A stretch of 64,000 nt of DNA from the NCBI GenBank assembly GCA_036501485.1, contig DASYAG010000022.1, forward strand, positions 1 to 64,000. Direction: 5' to 3'. A model generated the notes under the pieces. The model ran no database searches. It saw only the letters and a list, made by a program, of their open reading frames with translations, and had not been told where the DNA came from. The first letter of the stretch is position 1; each line of letters opens with the position of its first letter. The stretch comes from PALSA-607 sp036501485. Its GTDB lineage: Bacteria > Actinomycetota > Actinomycetes > Acidothermales > Acidothermaceae. This document shows positions 52,163-60,468 of this stretch, one piece after another. A program made the position numbers and the translations under genes.

Positions 52163-52196
52163 AATCACCGGCCGTCTGAAATCACCGGCCGTCTGA
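52154..52196 (+). repeat. 17-bp tandem repeat (2.5 copies) spanning the cheW stop
   Basis: GCCGTCTGAAATCACCG at 52154-52170 and 52171-52187, then GCCGTCTGA at 52188-52196. Copies are identical. The first contains the cheW TGA. Confidence 0.92.
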
Positions 52197-52325
52197 CCTA
52201 GAGTTCGCCCGGTCGGCCGTCTCGCACAGACCCCAGTAGGTGGCACCATCGTTACCTGAGCTGCGGGGGCAGGTCACCACGACCTGTACCTCGGGCCGCG
52301 GGTTCGATGGTTCGGAGGGGCTTCG

Positions 52326-53216
52326 GTGTACTCGCTCGTGAACGCGCCGACAGTCGGCTTCGATCTCGCCCGCCTGCCGACCGGCGCTGCGGTAGCGACG
52401 ATCCTGCTCGAGGCACTCGCGCTGCAAGGCACTGTCGGTGAGCCTGCGCTCGACTTGTCCGGCTTCGATGCTTTGCAGGTCACCGATCCGCAGCGCGCTT
52501 CGGCGTGGCTCGAGGTATCGGCACTGACGCCTCCGAGGCGCTTGGACGACGCGTTGTCGGCCGTTGGGCAAGTTCTGGATGAGGCCGCGAACTCGATGGA
52601 CGGCACCGACACGACAACGCGTGAACTTGAGCCGGTTCTCCGTGACCTGACGACGGCATCGTTCGGCAGTCTCGATGACCTTTTGCGGATGCTCCGGCAC
52701 GACATCCTTGACGAGAGTCCGACGCACGTGGTGGCGCTGGGCAGCGATGCTCTCGCGGCCGCGTACGGCGGACAGCGGCTGGCTGAGGATGTGCGGCGGT
52801 TGCTCAGGACACCGTGGATCGCCGCCGCCCGCCGGCTGCCGCCGATCCCGGCCGATCTCGGACCATTTGGCAGCGACCTGCACACGATTTTGGCCCGCGT
52901 GGCGACGCTGTCCAACGACGAGGTGGGCGTGCTCGTCGAGGCGACCGGCTCGGTCGAGGCGCAGTGGAGCGCCCGCATGCACGCGGCGACTTGGGCCAGC
53001 TATCTGGCCGGGAGATTGCGCCCGGCCGCGGCCGCACAGTTCCAGGCGGTCCGAGCACTGCGGATCGCCGGCGTCGATGCGGCCACCGCTGCGCGCGGCG
53101 TATGGAACTCGGTCAGTGGCTGCCTGCAGGCGGTCGGTGTGCACGACCTGCTCGACGAGGTGACGTACGGCGTGTTGGTGGCGCCGTGGGAAACGGCGGT
53201 CGGGATTCTCGGGTGA
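52326..53216 (+). CDS. Uncharacterised 296-residue protein inside the che operon
   Basis: GTG 52326 has GGAGGGG upstream, so it is translated. No domain is recognised. Composition is Ala/Leu-rich and nearly all helical, with no signal peptide or membrane segment. Notable stretches are LDLSGFDALQVTDPQRASAWLEVSALTPPRRLDDAL, TASFGSLDDLLRMLRHDILDE, PIPADLGPFGSDLHTILARVATLSNDEV and ARGVWNSVSGCLQAVGVHDLLDEVTYGVLVAPW. It sits between cheW and cheB in the same orientation. A chemosensory partner (adaptor, phosphatase or output protein) is suggested only by position. Confidence 0.75.
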   Translation: MYSLVNAPTVGFDLARLPTGAAVATILLEALALQGTVGEPALDLSGFDALQVTDPQRASAWLEVSALTPPRRLDDALSAVGQVLDEAANSMDGTDTTTRELEPVLRDLTTASFGSLDDLLRMLRHDILDESPTHVVALGSDALAAAYGGQRLAEDVRRLLRTPWIAAARRLPPIPADLGPFGSDLHTILARVATLSNDEVGVLVEATGSVEAQWSARMHAATWASYLAGRLRPAAAAQFQAVRALRIAGVDAATAARGVWNSVSGCLQAVGVHDLLDEVTYGVLVAPWETAVGILG

Positions 53217-53237
53217 CGGAGTCACCTCGGAATAGGG

Positions 53238-53257
53238 CTGAGCGAAGCGAAGCTCAG
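53238..53257 (+). other. Small hairpin downstream of the unknown che-operon gene
   Basis: CTGAGC-GAAGCGAA-GCTCAG, a 6-bp stem 22 bp after the stop. It overlaps the first unit of the 24-bp tandem repeat. It could attenuate transcription between the cheA-cheW part and cheB. Confidence 0.4.
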
Positions 53258-53294
53258 AGATACAGCTGACGCGAAGCTCAGAGATACAGCTGAC
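53247..53294 (+). repeat. Perfect 24-bp tandem duplication upstream of cheB
   Basis: Units 53247-53270 and 53271-53294 are identical; each begins GCGAAGCTCAGAG and ends TACAGCTGAC. They lie 31 bp after one gene and 121 bp before the next. Confidence 0.92.
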
Positions 53295-53415
53295 GTGGTT
53301 TGACCTTCAGCAGCGGCTGGCGGGAGCACCGGCGACCTCAGTCCGGACGCCCTCGTGCCGATGGGTTAGTGCCGGCTCGCAACAGCGACCGGCGCCCCTG
53401 GGCTCGGAGGTCGCG

Positions 53416-54543
53416 GTGACCGGCATCGGCGTGCTCGTCGTCGATGACTCCGTCGTCATCCGGCGCATTGTCTCGAGCGTGCTGGACGACGACCCCGACA
53501 TCACCGTGGTCGGCACCGCCGCGAACGGCCGGATCGCCCTCGACAAGCTCGACACGCTGCGTCCTGACATCGTGATTCTCGACGTCGAGATGCCCGTCAT
53601 GGACGGCTTGGCGACGTTGCGCGAGCTGCGCCGCACGCACCCGACACTGCCCGTGGTGATGTTCAGCACGGTCACCGAGCGCGGCGCGATGGCCACCCTT
53701 GACGCTCTCGCCGCTGGTGCCAGCGACTACGTGACGAAGCCGACGCACGCCACCAGCGCGACCGCTTCAGTCGAGCGCGTGCGCGCCGAGCTGATTCCGA
53801 AGATCAAGGGACTAGTCGCGGCTGCGCGCACCCGTGCGGTGTTCGCCAAACGCCCACTGCCGAAAGCGCCAGCGCCCGCGGGGGCTCCGGTTCGACAGGT
53901 TCGCGTCGACGTCATCGTGATCGGCGCGTCGACCGGCGGTCCTGACGCGCTCAGCTCGATCGTGGCGGGGCTGCGAAGCGACCTCAGCGTCCCGATCCTC
54001 GTGGTTCAGCACATGCCGCCGCTCTTCACCCGTCTCTTCGCGGCGCGGCTCGACCGCAGTTCCGCGTTGCACGTCGTCGAAGCCGTCGACGGTCAACTCG
54101 TTGAGCCCGGTCACATCCTCGTTGCGCCGGGCGACCAGCACCTGACAGTTCGGCGACAGGGCACCGATGTTCGGGTGCGGTTGACGAATGAGCCGCCCGA
54201 GAACTACTGCCGGCCGTCGGTCGATGTGCTGTTCCGTTCGGCTGCCGCGTTGTACGGGCCAGGCGTTGTCGCGTGCGTGCTTACCGGCATGGGACGGGAC
54301 GGCGCCCAGGGGGCTGAGCGGGTGCGGGCCGCCGGCGGTCGGATCATCGTGCAAGACGAAGCAAGTTCTGTCGTGTGGGGCATGCCCGGTGCGGTAGTGG
54401 CGGCAGGCGTCGCCACCGACGTCGTCCCGTTGCGTCAGATCGCTGACCGGCTACAAGGCGCGCTCGGCAACCGGCGGATCGCCGCTCGACCACTCCTGCC
54501 TGCATCACCGCCCCGCGCGATCGCTTTCGGTGGCACGCCGTGA
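53416..54543 (+). CDS. cheB: Protein-glutamate methylesterase CheB
   Basis: 375 residues; GTG 53416 after GGAGG. Receiver domain with D10/D11 and phospho-acceptor D56 (DIVILDVEMPVMDG). A linker of ~50 residues is followed by the methylesterase domain with catalytic Ser (VIGASTGGPDALSSIV), His (VVQHMPPLFTRLFAARLD) and Asp (LTGMGRDGAQGAERV). It removes receptor methyl groups and is activated by CheA phosphorylation. Its stop overlaps cheR (GTGA). Confidence 0.95.
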   Translation: MTGIGVLVVDDSVVIRRIVSSVLDDDPDITVVGTAANGRIALDKLDTLRPDIVILDVEMPVMDGLATLRELRRTHPTLPVVMFSTVTERGAMATLDALAAGASDYVTKPTHATSATASVERVRAELIPKIKGLVAAARTRAVFAKRPLPKAPAPAGAPVRQVRVDVIVIGASTGGPDALSSIVAGLRSDLSVPILVVQHMPPLFTRLFAARLDRSSALHVVEAVDGQLVEPGHILVAPGDQHLTVRRQGTDVRVRLTNEPPENYCRPSVDVLFRSAAALYGPGVVACVLTGMGRDGAQGAERVRAAGGRIIVQDEASSVVWGMPGAVVAAGVATDVVPLRQIADRLQGALGNRRIAARPLLPASPPRAIAFGGTP

Positions 54544-55529
54544 CCATCAGTGCGAGCGCCTTCATGTTCGTCAGTGAACTCGTCAAGCGACAGGCCGCGA
54601 TTGTCATCGGCCCTGGCAAGGAGTACCTCGTCGAGAGTCGGCTACTGCCGCTCGCTCGCGACGCCGGCCTTGACGATGTCGGGGCGCTGATCGCCCGACT
54701 CCAAGGCAGTCACGACGACGTCTTGCGGCGGCAGATCGTCGAGGCAATGACCACCAACGAGACTTCGTTCTTCCGCGACCGAGATCCCTTCAATGCGCTC
54801 TCGCAGGCGATCGTTCCCGAACTGTGCAAGCTGCGTCGTACCAGCCATCGCCTCACCGTGTGGTCTGCGGCGTGTTCGACCGGACAAGAGCCGTACAGCA
54901 TCGCCATGACGCTGCTGGACCATCCGCTGATCACCGACGACTGGCAAATCGATGTGCTCGCGTCCGACATCAACGGCGACGTTCTCGAGCGCGCTCGCCG
55001 AGCGCGCTACTCGCAACTCGAGGTGAACCGAGGACTGCCGGCGCCGCTGCTCGTCCGACACTTCGAGCGTGCGGAGACTGACTGGCGGGTCGTGGCCGCA
55101 GTGCGGAAGCTGGTGCGGTTCTCGCGGCTGAACCTTGCGGAGCCCTTCGACGTCCACCAGATGGACGTCGTGTTCCTGCGCAACGTCCTCATCTACTTCG
55201 ACCCGGCCACCAAGGTCGAGGTGCTACGCCGGATCAGGGCGATCCTGCGACCCGACGGATTCCTCTTCCTCGGTGGCGCCGAGACGACGCTCGGCCTCGA
55301 CGACGGCTTCGAGCGCGTCGCGGTCGGTTCGACGATCGCCTACCGCCCGAAGGGCGCCGGAGCGCTTGAGCTGCCGCGTCGACTTGCCCCTGCCGTCGCC
55401 GGCGTCGGCTTGTCAGGGACCATCCCCGCCGGCGTCCGGCCCCGTCCTGTTGCCGGGTCGTGGCAGCTCCCGCCACCGCCTCCGCCGCAACCCGCCAACC
55501 GCTCAATTAGTTGGCCTACAGGCCGATGA
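54540..55529 (+). CDS. cheR: Chemoreceptor methyltransferase CheR
   Basis: 329 residues. The N-terminal helical domain contains IVEAMTTNETSFFRDRDPF. The SAM domain has LTVWSAACSTGQEPYSIAMTLLDH, VLASDINGDVLERARRARYSQLEVNRGLP, DVVFLRNVLIYFD and LRPDGFLFLGGAETT. The C-terminal ~60 residues are a Pro-rich tail. It methylates receptor glutamates with SAM. Coupled to cheB. Confidence 0.95.
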   Translation: MTISASAFMFVSELVKRQAAIVIGPGKEYLVESRLLPLARDAGLDDVGALIARLQGSHDDVLRRQIVEAMTTNETSFFRDRDPFNALSQAIVPELCKLRRTSHRLTVWSAACSTGQEPYSIAMTLLDHPLITDDWQIDVLASDINGDVLERARRARYSQLEVNRGLPAPLLVRHFERAETDWRVVAAVRKLVRFSRLNLAEPFDVHQMDVVFLRNVLIYFDPATKVEVLRRIRAILRPDGFLFLGGAETTLGLDDGFERVAVGSTIAYRPKGAGALELPRRLAPAVAGVGLSGTIPAGVRPRPVAGSWQLPPPPPPQPANRSISWPTGR

Positions 55530-55560
55530 AGATTTGAGGGCCTGCGGAGCGAATGCCGCA
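55513..55560 (+). other. Consecutive stem-loops at the cheR 3' end
   Basis: GGCCTACAGGCC is a near-palindrome (55513-55524). CAGGCC (55519-55524) also pairs with GGCCTG (55539-55544), and TGCGG (55543-55547) with CCGCA (55556-55560). The 132-bp gap to cheY is less GC-rich than its surroundings. Possible leader structure or weak terminator before the cheY genes. Confidence 0.4.
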
Positions 55561-55661
55561 ACAGCAAATGCTTAGACCGACCGATGAGAACCAAAGCAAG
55601 GCGAAGAAGGCTCCATGAGTGTCCGGATCGACCGATTTGAACGATGGAAGGTGCACGCCCG

Positions 55662-56033
55662 ATGTTGGCCATGGTGATCGACGACTCGAGCGCGATGCGA
55701 CTGATCCTTGGTCGGATCATGCGGTCGCTCGGATTTGACGTTGTCGATGCTCCCAACGGTGCCGAAGCCATCGCTCGCTTGCAGAGCGGGGTCCTGCCGG
55801 ACATCGCCCTTGTCGACTGGAACATGCCGGTGATGGATGGCCTTGCGTTCGTCAACGCCGTTCGTCGCGAAGAGAAGTGGCGTCAGATCACGCTCATGAT
55901 GGTGACAACGGAAAGCGAGCAGTCGCAGATCGTTCGCGCACTCGCAGCAGGCGCGCACGAATACGTCATCAAGCCGTTCACTCCCGATGCGATCGCCGAC
56001 AAGCTCGCGCTTCTCGGCGTCCTTGCCTACTAG
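55662..56033 (+). CDS. cheY: CheY-type single-domain response regulator (first copy)
   Basis: 123 residues; ATG 55662 with GGAAGGTG is preferred to ATG 55644. MLAMVIDDSSAMRLILGRIM, phospho-acceptor D52 in IALVDWNMPVMDG, MVTTESEQSQIVRALAAGAHEYVIKPFTPD with switch Thr and Lys. The output partner is unknown since no flagellar genes are present; a pilus ATPase or another protein is possible. Confidence 0.93.
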   Translation: MLAMVIDDSSAMRLILGRIMRSLGFDVVDAPNGAEAIARLQSGVLPDIALVDWNMPVMDGLAFVNAVRREEKWRQITLMMVTTESEQSQIVRALAAGAHEYVIKPFTPDAIADKLALLGVLAY

Positions 56034-56087
56034 CGCGCCTGGCTTACGGAATGCCCTGCCGATGAACATCCAGAGAGGTAGAACGCC

Positions 56088-56534
56088 GTGACCTACATTC
56101 CCAGTGCGGATGACCTCGAGGTCATCACGCGCGAGGTCTGGACGTCGTTTCTTGACGGCGACCCGTCAGGTCTGATCGCCGCGAGCGGCGACATGCCTGA
56201 CGACAAGATCACCGGTTGCGTCTACCTTTCCGGCGCCTACACCGGCTCGATCATGCTGCAGTGCTCACCGCCCGCGGCCCGGGATGCCGCCGCAGCGTTG
56301 TACTCCATCGCGCCGGCTTCCGTAACGCAGACCGAGGTAGTCGATGCGCTCGGTGAAATTGCGAACATGGTCGGTGGCAACGTCAAGAGTATGCTGCCCG
56401 GCCCGTCAACGTTGTCGTTGCCATCAGTGGTGCAGGGACAGCTGTCCGTTCCCGGCACCCGGATGGTTCGCGAAGTCCAGCTCTCGTGGCGTGCGCAGCC
56501 GCTCTTCGTGAGCCTGTGGCAGCAGGCGTCGTAG
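56088..56534 (+). CDS. cheX: CheX-like CheY-P phosphatase
   Basis: 148 residues, GTG 56088 after GAGAGG. The CheX/CheC-type motif is TEVVDALGEIANMVGGNVKSMLPG, with the Glu and Asn used for CheY-P hydrolysis (ExxN). Flanking strands are as in CheX (TGCVYLSGAYTGSIMLQC). Single copy of the motif, hence CheX rather than CheC. It lies between two cheY genes. Confidence 0.88.
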   Translation: MTYIPSADDLEVITREVWTSFLDGDPSGLIAASGDMPDDKITGCVYLSGAYTGSIMLQCSPPAARDAAAALYSIAPASVTQTEVVDALGEIANMVGGNVKSMLPGPSTLSLPSVVQGQLSVPGTRMVREVQLSWRAQPLFVSLWQQAS

Positions 56535-56540
56535 GTTCCG

Positions 56541-56903
56541 ATGCGAATCCTGATCGTCGACGACAGCAAAGCCATGCGCATGATCGTGGCTCGCACGTTG
56601 CGGATGGCCGGCTACGACGAGCACGAACTCATCGAGGCGGTCGACGGCCTGCACGCACTTGAGGTCGTCGCGCAGGAGCCACCCGACGTCGTCTTGTGCG
56701 ACTGGAACATGCCGCAGATGTCCGGGCTCGAGTTGCTCACCGCCCTGCGATCGGCGGGGTGGCGCATCCCGTTCGGCTTCGTGACATCGGAAGCCTCGCC
56801 CCAGATGAGGGCCGCAGCACTCGAAGCTGGCGCCATGTTCTTGGTCGCGAAGCCCTTCACACCCGAAGACTTCCAGGACGTGCTCGACCCGGTGCTCGCG
56901 TAG
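56541..56903 (+). CDS. CheY-type single-domain response regulator (second copy)
   Basis: 120 residues. MRILIVDDSKAMRMIVARTLR, phospho-acceptor D54 in DVVLCDWNMPQMSG, GFVTSEASPQMRAAALEAGAMFLVAKPFTPEDF. The switch Thr and Lys are conserved. It may act as a phosphate sink or have its own target. It follows cheX by 6 bp and ends the operon 23 bp before the terminator hairpin. Confidence 0.93.
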   Translation: MRILIVDDSKAMRMIVARTLRMAGYDEHELIEAVDGLHALEVVAQEPPDVVLCDWNMPQMSGLELLTALRSAGWRIPFGFVTSEASPQMRAAALEAGAMFLVAKPFTPEDFQDVLDPVLA

Positions 56904-56926
56904 AACTTAAGACTCGGAGAAACGCC

Positions 56927-56960
56927 GAAGTCCAGCGCTCGTAGACGAGCGCTGGACTTC
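56927..56960. terminator. Strong bidirectional terminator hairpin
   Basis: GAAGTCCAGCGCTCGT, 2-nt spacer AG, ACGAGCGCTGGACTTC: a perfect 16-bp stem between the end of the che operon (+) and the end of the glycosyltransferase operon (-). AGTGTTTGCC follows on the + strand. Confidence 0.9.
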
Positions 56961-56971
56961 AGTGTTTGCCG

Positions 56972-59155
56972 CTATGACGTGGCTTTGGTCAGGTCGTAGA
57001 GCGTGACGCCACCTATCGTTGTCGCGGTGTAGTGGCTACTCACCCAAGACGAGATTTGGGACGACGCGTTGCTGCCGCCGTTCGGGGTGCCGACACTGCC
57101 CGCGATGAAGTAGTGAATCTTGCCCTCACTGACGAGCTTCTCGAACTGCGCCAATGTGGGGGCTGGATCACTGCCGTTGAACCCGCCGATAGCCATCACC
57201 GGATCGCGTGTGGCGAGCTGGTATCCCGACGCGTCGTTGGATCCGATCGCAGCAGCGACCCATGTGTACGAACTCGCGTTCGCCTTCAATGCGGCAGTCA
57301 GTGCCGCGCTCGGAGTGCTGCTGCCGAGCAACCCGCCGCCGCCTTGTCCGCGACCGCCACCGAATCCACCGGTGCCTCCAGTGCCGGTCGTGCCAGTCGT
57401 ACCGGTCGTGCCCGTGTTGCCCGTCGTTCCGGTAGTCCCGGTCGGTGGTGTGCCACCCGTCGTCCCGGTCGGTGGTGTGCCGAAGCCTCCGGTTCGCTGA
57501 CCTCCGGTGGTGCTGCCACGAGCGGCACCCGGCTGGCCACCGCGACCGCCGCCGAATCCTCCGCCACCGAATCCGCCCGGGCCACCTTGGCCTGACGACG
57601 GGCCGGCGGTCGGAATCGAGCCGGTGTGCGGCGTGCTCGCCGTGTTGAGAGCAAACGCGACCGGTGCACCAACTGCCGTCAGCACCGAGGCTGTCGCGAT
57701 GGCGACTGCGATGCCGCGCTTCAGGTGACCGATGACGAGAACGGCTAGCGCCGCAGCGATTCCGACGGCCAGGACTGTGGGACGCAACCACGATTCGAAA
57801 CTCGACGTCCGACCGAGGAGTACGTGTGCCCACCACGTCGTCACCGCTATTGCGACGCACAGGAAGACGCGCGACGTCCAGTGCTCGCGGTGCCGCCACA
57901 GTTGGGTGCCACCGATGCCGACGAGTGCGCCGATCGCCGGTGCAAGGGCGACCGTGTAATAGGGGTGAATGATGCCCTTGCTCAGACTGAGGATGAGGCC
58001 GCTAACGATCAGCGTGGTGCCCCACAGAACGGTCGCAGCGCGCAGCTTGCTCGTGCGTCCCTCGCGACGGGAGAGCCACAACGCGCCGAGCATCGCGACC
58101 AACGCGGCTGGGATCAGCCACGAGATCTGGGTGCCCATCTCCGAACCGAAGAGCCGGGTGATGCCAGTCGGACCCCACATGCTGCCGCCACCGGTGCCAC
58201 CGCCTGCAGCACCCGCGCCGCCGCCAGTGACGCTGCCGGTCTCGTTGCCGGTCAGACGACCGAAGCCGTTGTAGCCGAAGATCAGCTCAAGAATGCTGTT
58301 GTGCTGCGATCCACCGATGTAGGGACGTGCGCTGGCCGGCGTCAACGTGACCGCAACGACCCACCAAGCCGCGGAGACGAACATTGCCACACCGGCAAGG
58401 AGCAACTGCCAGATCCTGCGGCGAAAGGGCGTCGGTGCGGCAAGCAAGTACACAAGACCGAACGCGGGGACGACGAAAAACGCCTGCATCATCTTCGCGA
58501 GGAACCCCAAGCCGACGAGAGATCCGGCGAGCACCAGCCAACGGGTGCTCGCAGCTTCGAGAGCTCTCGTTACTGCGTATGCAGCGATTGTCAGCAGGAG
58601 AACGAGCAATGCATCGGGGTTGTTGAAGCGGAACATCAGCACCGCGACAGGTGTAAGCGCGAGCACGGCGCCTGCGAGTAGTCCCGCGGCCGGAGTGAAC
58701 CAACGTCGAACCGTCGCATAGAGAACGGCGACCGTCGCTACGCCCTCAAGTGCCTGCGGCACCAAGATGCTCCACGCGTTCACGCCGAAGATGCGGGCCG
58801 AGATTTCCATGACCCACAAAGAGGCTGGTGGCTTGTCGACCGTGATGAAGTTCGCCGAGTCTGAAGAACCGAAGAAGAATGCCTTCCAGCTCTTCGACCC
58901 GGCCTGAACGGCTGCTGAGTAGAACGAGTTCGCCCAACCTGAAGCCCCCAAGCCCCAGATGTAGAGGAACGCCGTTCCGATCAATAGCGCGAATAGCGAT
59001 GGGCGCACCCACGCCGGATCGGTCGGCCGACCACGGACCAGGCGCTTCATACGTCCTGGCCGTACATCACCAGGCCCGCTCTTGCTGGCACTGGCGTCGC
59101 TCGGCACGGTCGAGATGGTCTGCGCCGTGTTCGTCGCGGGCGCGGTGGTGGTCAT
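56972..59155 (-). CDS. GT39-type membrane glycosyltransferase (YkcB-like)
   Basis: 727 residues; ATG 59155 after AAGGAG, in a 4-bp overlap with the upstream gene. About 11-12 membrane helices. The first loop has the acidic and FITVDKPPASLWVMEISARIFG motif of ArnT/PMT-type GT-C enzymes. Residues ~520-620 are a very Gly/Thr-rich segment (PTGTTGGTPPTGTTG and similar). A C-terminal extracellular domain of ~110 residues (VMAIGGFNGSDPAPTLAQFEKLVSEGKIHYFIAG) follows. It probably transfers a sugar from a polyprenyl phosphate made by the adjacent GT2 enzyme to an envelope acceptor. Confidence 0.9.
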   Translation of the reverse strand: MTTTAPATNTAQTISTVPSDASASKSGPGDVRPGRMKRLVRGRPTDPAWVRPSLFALLIGTAFLYIWGLGASGWANSFYSAAVQAGSKSWKAFFFGSSDSANFITVDKPPASLWVMEISARIFGVNAWSILVPQALEGVATVAVLYATVRRWFTPAAGLLAGAVLALTPVAVLMFRFNNPDALLVLLLTIAAYAVTRALEAASTRWLVLAGSLVGLGFLAKMMQAFFVVPAFGLVYLLAAPTPFRRRIWQLLLAGVAMFVSAAWWVVAVTLTPASARPYIGGSQHNSILELIFGYNGFGRLTGNETGSVTGGGAGAAGGGTGGGSMWGPTGITRLFGSEMGTQISWLIPAALVAMLGALWLSRREGRTSKLRAATVLWGTTLIVSGLILSLSKGIIHPYYTVALAPAIGALVGIGGTQLWRHREHWTSRVFLCVAIAVTTWWAHVLLGRTSSFESWLRPTVLAVGIAAALAVLVIGHLKRGIAVAIATASVLTAVGAPVAFALNTASTPHTGSIPTAGPSSGQGGPGGFGGGGFGGGRGGQPGAARGSTTGGQRTGGFGTPPTGTTGGTPPTGTTGTTGNTGTTGTTGTTGTGGTGGFGGGRGQGGGGLLGSSTPSAALTAALKANASSYTWVAAAIGSNDASGYQLATRDPVMAIGGFNGSDPAPTLAQFEKLVSEGKIHYFIAGSVGTPNGGSNASSQISSWVSSHYTATTIGGVTLYDLTKATS
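57360..57600 (-). repeat. Low-complexity Gly/Thr/Pro-coding segment in the GT39 gene
   Basis: Repeated short units such as CCGGTCGTGCC and GGTGGTGTGCC encode TGT, TGG and PPTG runs. The frame is maintained. It is a coding linker between the membrane part and the C-terminal domain, not a CRISPR array. Confidence 0.8.
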
Positions 59156-60396
59156 GAGAACTCCTTGACGGTCGTGGTGGCGGTAAGGGGCGACTGTGTT
59201 GCCGATGGCCTGCGGAAGACCCACGATCGGAACAGCAAGAAGCGAAGAATGGTGGCGGCGAGATTGGCGAGCACGAGCGTCGCGACTTCGACCGACCGCC
59301 CCGCGTGCGGTGCGGCGGCCTGTACGACCGCGAGCGCGCCGGTACTCAGTGCGAGACCGATGCCGAAGACGGCAAGTCCTTGCAGCTGGTGTCGCAGTCG
59401 TGCAGTTCGGCCGCGAACTCCAAACGTGAAGGAGCGGTTGACGGCTGTGTTGCCGACGGCTGTTATCAGCAAGGCGATCGCGTTCGCCCACGTTGCCGAC
59501 ATGGCCGTCCGGAAGACGAGAAAGAGCGCGACGTAGGCGATCGTGCTGGCGATCCCGACACCGCAGAACCGGAAGAGCTGCGCTCCGAGTGGTCCGCTAG
59601 TCACCTCGTCGCGATGTGCTCGTAGCGGTATCCGGCCGCGGGCGAGATCGCGGGTCAGTCGGGCAATACCGCGAAGGTCAGCAATCGCCGTCTGCACGAT
59701 GTCGACGCGCGAATCCGGATCGTCGACCCAGTCGACGGGCACCTCGTGAATCCGCATCCCTGATCGCTCGGCGAGTACGAGCAGTTCGGTGTCAAAGAAC
59801 CAGCCGTTGTCTTGCACCATCGGTAGCAGCTCGCGTGCTCGGTCGGTTCGCATCGCCTTAAATCCGCATTGTGCGTCGGAGAATTGGGTAGCGAGCGTCG
59901 TTCGCAGCAGCACGTTGTAGCAACGCGAGATGACCTCGCGCTTGGGTCCACGAACGACGCGTGACGAGCGCGCAAGCCTGGTCCCGATCGCGACATCGCT
60001 GTGCCCTGAGAGTAGGGGTGCAACGAGCGGCAACAACGCGGACAGGTCGGTCGACAGATCGACGTCCATGTAGCAAACGACTTCTGCGGCACTCGCCATC
60101 CACACCGCGTGTAGCGCGCGACCGCGGCCCTTTTTGCTGAGGTAGGTGGCGTGCACGTTCGGCAACGCAGCTTCAAGCGCGCCCGCGATCGCCCAGGTGT
60201 TGTCTGTACTTGCGTTGTCGGCGATGGTGATGCGAAACGACAGTGGAAACGTCGTGGTCAGATATGTATGCAGGCGGCGAACGCTTGGCTCGAGATCGTG
60301 TTCTTCGTTGTGCACGGGAATGACGATTTCAATTGCCGGAGCGCTGTTGGCCTCGACATTGATTCGTTCATCCGGCAACTGCATCGTCGTTGTCAT
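59152..60396 (-). CDS. Polyprenyl-phosphate glycosyltransferase GT2 with GtrA-like domain (YkcC-like)
   Basis: 414 residues. GT2 domain ~20-255: IVIPVHNEEHDLEPSVRRLHTYL, ITIADNASTDNTW, YMDVDLSTDLSALLPLV (DxD), and CGFKAMRTDRARELLP. The C-terminal ~270-400 has four membrane helices of the GtrA/DPMS type (FRFCGVGIASTIAYVALFLVF). It makes polyprenyl-phosphate-sugar on the cytoplasmic side. First gene of a two-gene operon with the GT39 transferase, the same pairing as B. subtilis ykcB/ykcC. Confidence 0.92.
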   Translation of the reverse strand: MTTTMQLPDERINVEANSAPAIEIVIPVHNEEHDLEPSVRRLHTYLTTTFPLSFRITIADNASTDNTWAIAGALEAALPNVHATYLSKKGRGRALHAVWMASAAEVVCYMDVDLSTDLSALLPLVAPLLSGHSDVAIGTRLARSSRVVRGPKREVISRCYNVLLRTTLATQFSDAQCGFKAMRTDRARELLPMVQDNGWFFDTELLVLAERSGMRIHEVPVDWVDDPDSRVDIVQTAIADLRGIARLTRDLARGRIPLRAHRDEVTSGPLGAQLFRFCGVGIASTIAYVALFLVFRTAMSATWANAIALLITAVGNTAVNRSFTFGVRGRTARLRHQLQGLAVFGIGLALSTGALAVVQAAAPHAGRSVEVATLVLANLAATILRFLLFRSWVFRRPSATQSPLTATTTVKEFS

Positions 60397-60468
60397 GCGA
60401 TGACAATCGCGTGCGGGCCTGGAGTGAAGCTGAATGCGACCTGACGGCCGCGTAGGAGATTGGCGCGG

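Noticed and set aside
27686..55524. Same 12-mer (GGCCTGTAGGCC and its complement) in the sigE promoter and at the cheR end
   Set aside because: Near-palindromic GC-rich words recur by chance, and the second copy is inside the cheR coding sequence.
55513..55660. c-di-GMP (GEMM) riboswitch in the cheR-cheY gap
   Set aside because: Some GCAAA-like pieces are present but the GEMM consensus core is not.
57360..57600. Repeats resembling a CRISPR array
   Set aside because: Short irregular units in frame within a coding gene; no constant repeat or unique spacers.
59156..59491. 112-residue N-terminal extension of the GT39 protein
   Set aside because: It overlaps the coding sequence of the GT2 gene, and a good ribosome site plus ATGA overlap mark the start at 59155.
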